Shown: positions 46,926 to 57,452 of the stretch, piece after piece
Numbering within the stretch: position 1 is the stretch's first letter
How the letters are laid out: each line of letters starts with the position of its first letter
DNA from: Lingula anatina
Taxonomy: Eukaryota; Brachiopoda; Lingulata; Lingulida; Lingulidae
Length of the DNA: 64,000 nt
Direction of reading: 5' to 3'
Assembly (NCBI RefSeq): GCF_001039355.2
Contig: NW_019773559.1
Span: forward strand, 107,980 to 171,979
Translations under genes and position numbers: made by a program
Notes under the pieces: generated by a model
The model's input: the letters and a program-made list of their open reading frames with translations, nothing else
Told to the model about the DNA's origin: nothing
Database searches by the model: none

Positions 46926-49900
46926 ATACACAGATGAAGTAGGTCTGCGAGAATGACCCCTGGTGTACAGCCGCAGAGGCCAGGGTGGGGCTACCAGCTC
47001 CCCCTGGGGGTCACCCTGGGAACTTACCTGCTTTGCTTACTTATACAAGTGACTTCAGCCAAGCTAAGCTACACCCCTATGACCAGGGATAGATTCCATT
47101 TCACACAACCTGTATATAATGTGACGATCCCAGAGGGAGCCACGGGGAAGACGTATGCCATCCCTCAAACAAAAATGGGAATTTGGGTTAGCGACCCAGA
47201 TGTTAAAATCCGATATAAAATAACTGCTGGGGATCCAGAGAATCTTTTTAAAGCAGAATCAAAACTCATTGGTGATTTTAGTTTTCTCAATATTAAAATG
47301 CGGACAGGGAGTGACACAATGTTGAACCGTGAGGTCAAAAGTGAATACACCCTCCAGATAAAAGCCAAAACAAAGACCAAGGATGAGCGACGTTTTGATG
47401 CTATAGCAACAGTCAGAATTAAAGTGGAGGACAAGAACGAATTACAACCATTTTTTTACCCAAGAACATATAATGTAAATGTGGATGAAGACACTCCTCT
47501 ACATCAAAGTTTGCTTGCGGTCTCTGCGTCGGATGCTGACGAGGGGATGAATGGTGAGGTGTACTACAGCTTTGTGCAGTCTACCGAAATGTTTGCTGTT
47601 CACCCATCAACTGGAGTTATCACGCTTACACAACCCTTGAATTTGGAGGAGCAGGAAACCTATGAGTTGGATGTTACTGCTAAAGATCGTGGAATTGGAA
47701 CTAAAACTGGAGCAGACACGGCTAAAGTGACCATCAAAGTGATCAAAGTCAACCTGCATGCTCCGGAAATCAAACTTCTGCCTCATTCTTCTGTGTATGA
47801 GCACGGCAGTGTGGGAACAGTGTACGCCATTTTGAGCATATCAGATCCTGATAAGGGTCGAAATGGGCAGGTTGATACTGTGAAAATTATAGATGGAGAC
47901 ACTGATGGTTATTTCACCATCCATCAGCGGAGGAAGACTGGCGAGTTCACCATTGAGGTTGCCCAGTCACTAGATCGGGAGCTAATGCCTGGAGGATACA
48001 ATCTTACTGTCATAGCGAGAGATCGAGGAGTTCCGCCTAAGACTTCTGCAGTGAGCATTCCAATTGAGATATTAGACTTAAATGACCAATCACCTCAGTT
48101 TCGTGACAGTTACAAGATTTCAGTTGAAGAGATAGTCCCACCAAACACGCCTTTAGTGTTCGTTAGTGCCTTTGATAGGGATATCGGCCTTAATGCTAGG
48201 TTAAGGTACAGCATTACCAAGGGAAATGACCTTGGCTGGTTTAAAATTAATACCACAAGTGGACTTATTAGCACTGCAGAATGGCTCGATGCTGAAACAA
48301 CACAGAACATCGTATTAACTGTGCTTGCAGCTGATTCTGGTAATCGAGGAACAAGACGTAAAGGAAAAACATTGGTCACAGTGAAGATAGTGGACAGCAA
48401 TGATAATTCTCCTGAGTTCAAAACATCAGTTGTGGAAGATATTGAGATTGATGAAAACCAACCAATAGGAACCTTTGTTACTAAAGTTGAAGCTGTAGAT
48501 TTGGATTCAGGAGAAAATGGCTATGTTAGTTACAGCATCGCCAATGTGCAGCAGGTGCCCTTCAAGATCAACCATTTCTCTGGAGAAATCACAACCACTG
48601 AGAGCTTGGATTATGAGACCATGAAAAGGACTTACAAACTGAGAGTACGCACCTCAGACTGGGGGTTGCCATACCGACGAGAAACAGAGACAGTCTTTAC
48701 AGTCAAGCTTCGTCCTTTGAATGATAACAAACCAGTGTTTGAGGAGGTTGAATGTGCCGGCTATTTGTCCAGAGAAACACCTCTTCGGGCAGACATAGTG
48801 ACTGTATCAGCCTTGGATTTGGACATTGGAAATATTATCACATATCAGCTGGTCAAGGGAAACGAAGACCAGTGTTTTGACTTGAGTGCTAGCACAGGGA
48901 AGTTGATACTCACTTGCGATCTCAGCTCCGTATCTTGGGAGAGGCGTGTGCTTGTGATTAGGTCCTTCGACCAGACCAACTACTCTGACAATATGACAAT
49001 CACCTTGGATCTAGTGAACAGCAACAGTAATGGCCGTCTTGTCAACGATCAGAAAGTCCACTGCAAGGCCACTGGTATCACCCAGCTCATGAGCGAAGCT
49101 GTGAAAACCTCCGAGGATGTGAACAAAAATGAGGACGTGGTTGATAAAATGGAGGAGATGGTTCAGCACCAGTTTAAAAATCGCTATGCCCCAACCTTTG
49201 ACCTCGTTAGTGGCATCAAGACCATAGATGAAGGCCAGCCTGTTGGCTTTTCTGCTTTTGGTGTGCATGCTTCAGATGATGATTCTGGTTACAATGGGGA
49301 AGTGGTCTATGTAATCGCCAGTGGTAACGAGGATGGTGCTTTCAAAGTGGATACAAAAACTGGGAAGATTGTCGTCATGTCAGATGTGGACCGTGAGCGC
49401 CAGTACCAATACAAGCTGAACATCACAGCCTATGACTTGGGTCAGCCCCGCCACTCTGCCTCAGTGGTTGTCACAGTGTACGTAAACGATGTCAATGACT
49501 ACGCCCCATCTTTTAAAAATGCACCGTATTTTGCGACTGTTTCAGAGAGTGAGAAAGCAGGCACCACTGTGTTACAGGTATCCACTGAGGATATGGATTC
49601 AGGATCCAATGCAGAGGTCAGCTACTTCCTCCAGTCCAATACGGACCTTTTCCACATCAACAATGTCACTGGCGTGATCACAACCAAAATGCAGTTGGAC
49701 CGCGAGGTACGACCTCAGTACGTACTGGACATAATGGCCAAAGACCATGGCAAGCAGAAACAGTTGTCATCGTTTACAACTGTCACTGTGAATGTTGGCG
49801 ACATCAATGATGAACCTCCCAAATTTGAGCCGGAGGTCTACCGCATGCGTGTCCGTGAAGACTTACCAGTGGGGAGCACTATTCTCACCATCACTGCTCG

Positions 49901-50313
49901 TGACCCTGACCTTGGCCAGGGAGGAATTGTGCGATACAATTTAATTGGCGGTTCGGATGACAAATTTGCCATTGATCGCCTCACTGGCACCATACGGATA
50001 GCCAATTCATTAGACTATGAACGTAAGCAGCTGTACAACATCACTGCACGTGCAAGGGATCGTGGTGACAACTCTCTTACATCGACATGCACCGTTCTGA
50101 TAGAGGTGATTGATGTCAACGAGAACTTGTATCCACCTAAATTCAGGGATTTCTTCATGGTCACAGTGGGTAAGGTGAAAGAGAACGAGGCAGTAGGAAC
50201 CAAGGTCATTCAGGTCATTGCCCATGATGATGATGACTCCCCTGAAGACAGCGCTATCATCTACTCTATCAGAGAAGGCAGCGGATTGGGCCGCTTCACA
50301 ATAGAGCAAGATG
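46926..50313 (+). CDS. FAT1: FAT-like giant protocadherin (FAT1/2/3 / fly kugelei type), first coding exon, gene continues past the window
   Basis: The exon starts after a pyrimidine-rich acceptor (TTTCTCCAG|) and has 27 nt of 5' UTR. ATG is at 46953. It ends at a strong donor (AAGATG|GTAAGT) in phase 1, giving 1,120 codons plus one base. Residues 1-36 form a signal peptide (LGTYLLCLLIQVTSA). Cadherin repeats begin at about 48, 166, 269, 382, 487, 594, 745, 851, 955 and 1061; the last is cut by the splice. Calcium-binding motifs are visible: DEDTP, DADEGMNGEVYYS, DLND, DSNDN, DVND, DIND and DVNEN. Repeat 6 and its linker (about 650-745) are the least canonical. The first repeat (FHFTQPVYN ... 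NREVK) is distinctive for FAT1/2/3, not FAT4/fly Fat. Such proteins are single-pass membrane cadherins that organise actin and planar collective movement. Vertebrate FAT1 likewise has one very large second exon carrying the start codon (from memory). The symbol marks the subfamily; invertebrates usually have one such gene. Confidence 0.92.
46934..46942 (+). promoter_or_regulatory. minimal upstream ORF in the FAT-like 5' UTR (ATG AAG TAG)
   Basis: A two-codon reading frame ends 10 nt before the main ATG. Such minimal uORFs can dampen or delay initiation. Its effect here is an inference. Confidence 0.4.
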
Positions 50314-50943
50314 GTAAGTCTAGCCTCATGATCATAGTGATGTCTGATTGATGAAGATTTACTGAATGATTGGCCTTTCTGTTAAAAAATTCTTCATCCT
50401 TGCTCGTTGCACCACTGAAATATCTTGACTCCCATTCCCATAAGTCCTTCTAGGGGTCTTACCCACCCCCAACCCTAACTTATCCCCATTCCCAAATCAC
50501 CCAGTTATATTTATTTAAATCTTACCTGCACCACACTTGACATTTCACTTAGTGTAACTTTCTAAGCATACTTTGTCAGTATTTTCTGTGCAGATGGCAA
50601 AAGAGATGAAATGGATGAACATTGGTCTTGCATGAATAGGAGGAAAGATATATTTGTGTTTTGGAGAGATGGTGGTGGCAGTGCTACCAGTCCTAGGCTT
50701 AGATAATTATGTTGAGATTTCATTGAAGTCGACCTTCTCTCACAATTAGAGGTACACCAGTGGTTAGTATCATCTATAAATAATTACTGCTTTGATACCA
50801 GAATTTTCCCCAAGTAATCATAAGCTCTTATTTCCCTCAGGATATCTCAGAAAGTATAACTCATATTTATACAGGATAGAATCTATGGAAAGGTAAAAAT
50901 AAGAGGGAAACCCGTGTGTTATATTTCACATGTTAGAGTGAAA
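49800..50943. repeat. assembly duplication 3, first copy (end of FAT exon plus intron)
   Basis: Recurs at 51102-52248 (offset 1,302 in the exon). It covers the last 513 bp of the FAT exon and about 630 bp of intron. It is followed directly by a family A MITE that the second copy lacks. Confidence 0.95.
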
Positions 50944-51099
50944 CACCCCATTTCCATAGGTTAGATCGACCTACTTTAGATCGACCTAACTCCCTGGGGG
51001 TTCACGCTAAATAGCTGTCAGCCGGGCGGACACGAAAGTTAATTACCTCTTACAGCTTGTAGTAGGCGGGGACGGACACTTAAGGGGGATTATCTGACA
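50944..51099. mobile_element. family A MITE, truncated by the assembly junction
   Basis: CACCCCATTTCCATAGG and the following GGGGGTTCACGCTAAATAGC closely match the copy at 8057. It stops at the single 'n' (51100), about two thirds through. The allelic copy has no MITE at this point. Confidence 0.85.
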
Positions 51100-51101
51100 N
51101 T

Positions 51102-51615
51102 GACATCAATGATGAACCTCCCAAATTTGAGCCCGAGGTCTACCGCATGCGTGTCCGTGAAGACTTGCCGGTGGGGAGCACTATTCTCACCATTACTGCT
51201 CGTGACCCTGACCTTGGCCAGGGAGGAATAGTGCGATACAATCTAATTGGTGGTTCGGATGACAAATTTGCCATTGATCGCCTCACTGGCACCATACGGA
51301 TAGCCAATTCATTAGACTATGAACGCAAGCAGCTGTACAACATAACTGCACGTGCAAGGGATCGTGGTGACAACTCTCTTACATCGACATGCACTGTTCT
51401 GATAGAGGTGATTGATGTCAACGAGAACTTATATCCACCTAAATTCAGGGATTTCTTCATGGTCACAGTGGGTAAGGTGAAAGAGAACGAGGCAGTAGGA
51501 ACCAAGGTCATTCAGGTCATTGCCCATGATGATGACGACTCTCCTGAAGACAGTGCTATCATCTACTCTATCAGAGAAGGCAGTGGATTGGGCCGCTTCA
51601 CTATAGAGCAAGATG
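51102..51615 (+). pseudogene. duplicate fragment of the FAT exon (probable allelic assembly artefact)
   Basis: A second copy of the 3' end of the FAT exon, including the same donor (AGATG|GTAAG). I count 16 substitutions against 49801-50313 and none changes an amino acid. It starts at a single 'n' with no splice acceptor. It should not be annotated as a separate exon: read that way it would repeat cadherin domain 9 and the start of 10. Confidence 0.9.
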
Positions 51616-52248
51616 GTAAGTCTAGCCTCATGATCATAGTGATGTCTGATTGATGAAGATTTACTGAATGATCGGCCTTTTTGTTAAAAAATTCTTCATC
51701 CTTATTTATTGCACCACTGAAATATCTTAACTCCCGTTCCCATAGGTCTTCCTATGGGTCTTACCCACCCCCTACCCCAACTCACCCCCATCCCCAAATC
51801 ACCCAGTTATATTTATTTAAATCTTACCTGCACCACACTTGACAAACATTTCACTTATTGTAACTTTCTAAGCAAACTTTGTCAGTATTTTCTGTGCAGA
51901 TGGCAAAAGAGATGAAATGGATGAACATTGGTCTAGCATGAATAGAAGGAAAGACATATTTGTGTTTTGGAGAGATGGTGGTGGCAGTGCTACCAGTCCC
52001 AGGCTTAGATAATTATGTTGAAATTTCATTGAAGTCGACCTTCTCTCGCAATTAGAGGTACACCAGTGGTTAGGATCAGCTATACATAATTACTGCTTTG
52101 ATACCAGAATTTTCCCCAAGTAATCATAAGCTCTTATTTCCCTCAGGATATCTCAGAAAGTATAACTCATATTTATACAGGATAGAATCTATGGAAAGGT
52201 AAAAATAAGAGGGAAACCCGTGTGTTATATTTCACATGTTGGAGTGAA
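51102..52248. repeat. assembly duplication 3, second copy
   Basis: Matches 49800-50943 and then runs on into unique intron sequence (GTGAAAGAGGGGG...) with no MITE. It therefore looks like the empty-site allele. Confidence 0.95.
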
Positions 52249-53764
52249 AGAGGGGGTATTTACACAGGGAGAAGTACTACACCCCTCCAGGCGTTCTTGT
52301 CTTTATAAAGTTGGACCCCAAAGCTTCAATTTGATTTCCTTATTCAGATATGGGCGTCCTTACTTCATTTTGGACAACTGCATTTGTCAGAACATATTAT
52401 TCTCCTCAAGAAGTCAACAGGAAATGAGTGATTGCTACTGATAGGTAGATTGTGTGCATAACAGACATCAAACCCAGGTATCAGGTTTTGACACTTTGAA
52501 AATTTGTAATATCAATATTTTCATCGCATAAGCGGAAATATTAAAGGTGCGCTGATATCAGGCCGGTTAGGGTATCAGATAACATTACAAAAACACACAT
52601 GACTTAATCTTGCATTGCAAACAACTGCTAAATTGTAAAGTCTGAAGGTGTGTAGGGTTACCTCTTGTGTCTTAGGGGTGGGGCTGAATGGAAGGGTTGT
52701 TTTCACAGTAAATAGTGGCAGGGTTTGAGGGACCGGAAGCTTAGTCGAAAAACACCGCCGGTGAGTCACCCCCTATGTCAATGTCTCCCTACAATGGCCG
52801 TCTGCCATGCAAACATGTCGAAAAACTAGTAAACAGTTTCAAATAAAATGAGCCGACTGGGGCCCACAATTAACTTTCCCCATGCGATGCAGGAACTGTA
52901 ATGGATCTGCCTGGCACTGGTGATTATTGAAAAGAAAAAGTTATAATAGACCATATAAAGATTCATTAACACCTGCATGGTACTACTTTTAACCGCAGCT
53001 TCCGTTCTTTTAACCCAGCCTTTGTCCGCCTTACTCTTAACATCCCTCCCCAAACCATTCACAAAATTCATTCACAAAGATTTAAAATAAAATCTGTCCG
53101 TCTGTCCTGTTTATGGGGCCTTTATTATAATGCTAACAAGTAACAATATATGCGTTTGCAATAAAGCGGCCATTGCTGCTGTCAGTCAGCTGTACACAAA
53201 GATGGAGAGTCAAAGGTAAACTGTGCAGAATGGCAGCTTTGTGTTTGCTCAAAAGTTGGTATAATTTTCCATGCTGTACACGGGGCGCCCCATCCCCCTA
53301 TGACCTTCGTGTTCACCAGATACTGTGACTGAATACCATCATCATGATACCCCTCTAAACAGCCAATGATATCTCATCAACAACATCAGGTTCATTCACC
53401 TCACAAAGGAAATGTCTTTAATGAGTTTACTAGTATATGTATCACATTCATAAAAAAAGGTTCTTTGACAAAATTGAAAGGTCTTGAAATTGTATTAAAA
53501 GTTGTACTCATTAGAGGGTAAAAGAGAAACAAAATCAGACGGAATAAAGCCACGTCAGGTGGTTTGAGGATGGCTTTTACTTGGCTCATGTTTTGAGATC
53601 CGCTCCACTGCAATGATGTCATCGATAATTTTCTTATCAATAGATGCCTTCAAAGTTTTGTAACACTGTCCACCCCTGGCTGTGCCCCGTGTACACCCCC
53701 TGACATAGGGACCTGGAGACCTCTTTTAGCTCCACCTGTCCATGATAATCCACCACTGTCCACA

Positions 53765-56700
53765 CATTGTGAGTGACCACAGAGCTCTGCTGTGACGGCT
53801 GGCAGACTTATGCAACTGTGGGTCCCCGTGTATTGTGAACACAGTGCCATTACAGAGAGCCCTGTTGTTTTGGTATGCTAGAGGGAGTGGGAGATATGCC
53901 ATTGCCGTTGGGGTTGACCCTGGAGGCAGGGTGAAAACTGAGGGCAAAGGTGCAATGTTTTATTGTAATGAAAGGAGAATTATGCTTGTGCACTATTGAA
54001 ATATTTTCTTTTCTGTGTAGAATTCCATTTTTGTTCCTGACTAAATGTCAGTTTCTGTGTTTGAGTAATGCAGCCAGAAGTTGTATAACCTTAGATGGTC
54101 TTGACACATACAGTGAGCAGGTGGTATCAAATGCAATGGACAGATTTCCATGTGCCTCTAGCAAAGAAGTTTATGGAATGATCTTGACCTGACTTAATAT
54201 CTCACAAGACAATAGAACCAATTTGTCTGGCTTGCTATTTGCACAGCCAGGCTAGACGTATTTGCTGCATTATTTTCCCAGAGTCCCAGTTTGATTTCCT
54301 AGGAATAATCCCTGGTATTGTAGCCCTTGATTTCTTCTGCAAATTCTCCCATTGTACTGGTAATAGGCTGATCTCCCTCGGGCTAAAGGACAAATCAATA
54401 GTAATGGTTAATTACTACTACAATGAAGCTTAGATTTTATAGGAAGCTGCCTAAGAACAGCTGGGGAGTATTGGAAATGGAAAGGATTTTCTGACTTTAC
54501 ACACCTTCGGGGATGATTTAAATTGCATCTATAAGACTTGGTGGCATGTTATGAAGTTCATGTTAGGATTAGAACAGTGTAGAAGATATATTTATGATAT
54601 GAAATATAAGACCCCATTCCCAGAGATTAGATCGTTCCAACTAGATCGACCTAACTCCCTGGGGGTTCACGCTAAATGGCTGTCAGCCAAGCAGGTACGA
54701 AAGTTAATTACCCCCTTACAGCATTTAAGCCGGATTATCTGACAGCAATCTAGTGAGACTCCCCACGGGGATAGATCGATCTAAAATCTATGGGAATGCG
54801 CCCTAAGAGAGATAGGTTGAAAGACTGACTGACTGTCAGACAGTAAGCCGAAAGAAACGATTGCGAGGGAAGAAATAACTGCATGCATCGCATTTTCAGT
54901 ACAAAGCTCTTTAAAGGGCAAAGGTTCCGTGGTTGCCCTTAGAAGAATCAACATGTGAGACGGAAGGTCTCCCCCTGAAGATCTCAAACATTCTTTGATG
55001 TTGTGAAAATATACACAGTGTCTTCCATCTGTGACAGGACTTAGCAGATGTTACATATATCTGAAAACAGTCTGTCAGTGGGGCTTGTTGTTATACCTTG
55101 TAATGTCACAGGAGGAATGAAAGTAGACTAAATTATCTCTGCTAACCACTGGTTGACTTTCGTTGTTGCATGATATCCCTTCTACTTAAGTTTTTATCAT
55201 TTGCAAATTTTGAGATTGTTACTGGGCATTTGAGTAAAGCATTTCCAAGAATTATTTGCTTGTTTTGTAATTTCATTACAGTGGCTTCCCAACATTTATC
55301 ACAGGTGTTACCATTTCTTGGGTAATCATAAAAAGGCCAAGGTTAGGGGAAGGAACGTAGATAATGAGTACTTCCATTACTGAACTGTATATGGGAGCCA
55401 GAGATTTGATTATACACATAAGGCAGAAGAAATGACCAGATTTGTCATATGTCTTTATAAGGAAATGTATTTCTTTAGTACCCTCTAACCTAAAAGGTTG
55501 TTGACCTGAAACTGAGATTAGAGAAGCCCGTATCTGAAACTTGGACCTCCTGGTGAGAAATGTGAAGGACAGAATGGAGATGCTTTTGATGTCTGAATTT
55601 CAGAAATGTTGCAGTTTTCGTTGTAGATATTAAAGATAACAATATTCATGTATTTATGCCCTGTAATTTTGTACTTAGTTAGAAGCACTTTTGTAAAGAC
55701 ACATACAGAATAATTTTCCTTCATTTTCTGGTTTGTGTGTTCCCCCCCTCCTCCATTGTGCTCCATCTCTCAGCTTTTTGCCCTTGTGTTGCTACCTACA
55801 GAACAGAAGACTACCCTGGCAATATCTCATTGTGCTACAGTCTATTATGTACTTCTTTGCCATCCTAGTGAGTCATCAAACACGATGTCAAGGAGGATAT
55901 AACAGACTCCACTACCTTGATGTGCTAAACCCTCGGCTTTGTATCATTTACTATCAATGATAAAACTTGTATTGGAGAGATAAGAGAGAAATAAATTTCT
56001 GGCTGTTTGAGTGTGGTTCACCTCTATTCTCATTTCTATTTCGTTCACACTTCCCAAAGGACAGTGACTCAGGTATGGGCCCTTTTCACTCAACATTTAT
56101 TGAAGTGATCTTGGTCTGCTGAATTCACAAGTTATGTATAAAGGATATAGGTTGCATTATTAGTGGATGAATGCTGAGTTCACAACATGAAGTCAAACAG
56201 TCAACTCTCTCTCTCTCTCAGGTTTGCTATCTTCATCAGAAATTATAAGCCTTAAGTTGGGGGAAAGGAAAAACTAGTAAGATCCAGATACAGCTGTGAT
56301 ATGTGAACAGATCCAAAGTGTCCTAGTCATTAATGGATGACTCTGGAGTTGTCTCTGGTGTGATCACACCAATACATCATGTTTATTGACTGGGGAATCA
56401 AACTTGGAGTGGTACAGACTTTTCTAAGCTGTCACTTCTGAAGAGAAACAAAATCATCAGAGAAGACATATTGCCAATTTACCATGTTATAATTCCAGTA
56501 GGTTGGAACTCGGTGGCAGTAATTAGAATGCAGTGTGGGTGCTAGTGTTCTTGTGCCGCGTTGAATCATGGTGATGATGGTTTTATGGGTTGGCATTTCT
56601 TAACCAAATTAAGAACTTGTGTTTTTGGGGTAATCTGTAGAATATTTGGATGGAATTTGCTCTATTTCATTGTTTGATATCTCCAGTTCTGTGAACATTA

Positions 56701-57046
56701 AAATCTGCCACATTTGTTTTGCTTGCATGGTACCATGTATGCATCAGATTTTTGTGTAATTGTGCCTTGGAAAAAAAAATGGTTTGAAGTGCATCTAATC
56801 AGTAAGTTGGGTGTGTGCGGTTTATAAGAACAAGGTTTTTCTGCTGCTAGTCAAAAATATGCAATTTTTGAAATGCCATCATAAATCTGGTGAGCTAAAC
56901 TCTGCCCTTTTAATGGAGAGAATTAACTGGGGTTACCAAGTGGCATTTTCAAACCTGCTTCTGGTGAGGCGGAAATTTAACCTGCGTTCTGTGGCGTCAG
57001 AGGCCAGTTTGTAAGAGGAGGGGTTGGGGAGGGGGGGGGGGGGGGG
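53765..57046. repeat. assembly duplication 4, first copy, up to the N gap
   Basis: Recurs from 60663 at an offset near 6,898, with small indels. It includes a MITE copy and a CT microsatellite of different length (about 56206 and 63108). After the N run at 57047-57366 the match resumes (57399-57452 matches sequence near 63947-64000), so the duplicated unit is longer than the window can show. Confidence 0.93.
54608..54806. mobile_element. family A MITE
   Basis: GACCCCATTCCCAGAGATTAG at the left and CTATGGGAATGCGCCC at the right form the inverted termini, with TAA on both sides. The interior GGGGGTTCACGCTAAATGGC is shared with the other copies. Confidence 0.8.
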
Positions 57047-57366
57047 NNNNNNNNNNNNNNNNNNNNNNNNNNNNNNNNNNNNNNNNNNNNNNNNNNNNNN
57101 NNNNNNNNNNNNNNNNNNNNNNNNNNNNNNNNNNNNNNNNNNNNNNNNNNNNNNNNNNNNNNNNNNNNNNNNNNNNNNNNNNNNNNNNNNNNNNNNNNNN
57201 NNNNNNNNNNNNNNNNNNNNNNNNNNNNNNNNNNNNNNNNNNNNNNNNNNNNNNNNNNNNNNNNNNNNNNNNNNNNNNNNNNNNNNNNNNNNNNNNNNNN
57301 NNNNNNNNNNNNNNNNNNNNNNNNNNNNNNNNNNNNNNNNNNNNNNNNNNNNNNNNNNNNNNNNNN
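57047..57366. other. 320-N assembly gap inside a poly-G tract
   Basis: The gap is bordered on both sides by G runs. The allelic copy at about 63930-63950 crosses the same place with only a short G-rich run, so the gap size is probably wrong. Open frames across it are artefacts. Confidence 0.9.
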
Positions 57367-57452
57367 GGGGGGGGGGGGGGGGGGGGGGGGGGAGGAGACT
57401 CCCTTTTGAAATGGAGACCAATGGCCACCAGTATTTTCACTGGGCAGTGATG

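Larger units (their letters stand above)
50314..53764 (+). other. intron 2 of the FAT-like gene, first part
   Basis: Apart from the duplicated exon fragment at 51102-51615 there is no coding signal. No next FAT cadherin exon is found before the window ends. Confidence 0.6.

Noticed and set aside
51147-51653. A separate 168-codon cadherin gene
   Set aside because: It is the duplicated end of the FAT exon with identical protein sequence, next to a single 'n'. It has no start region or acceptor of its own.
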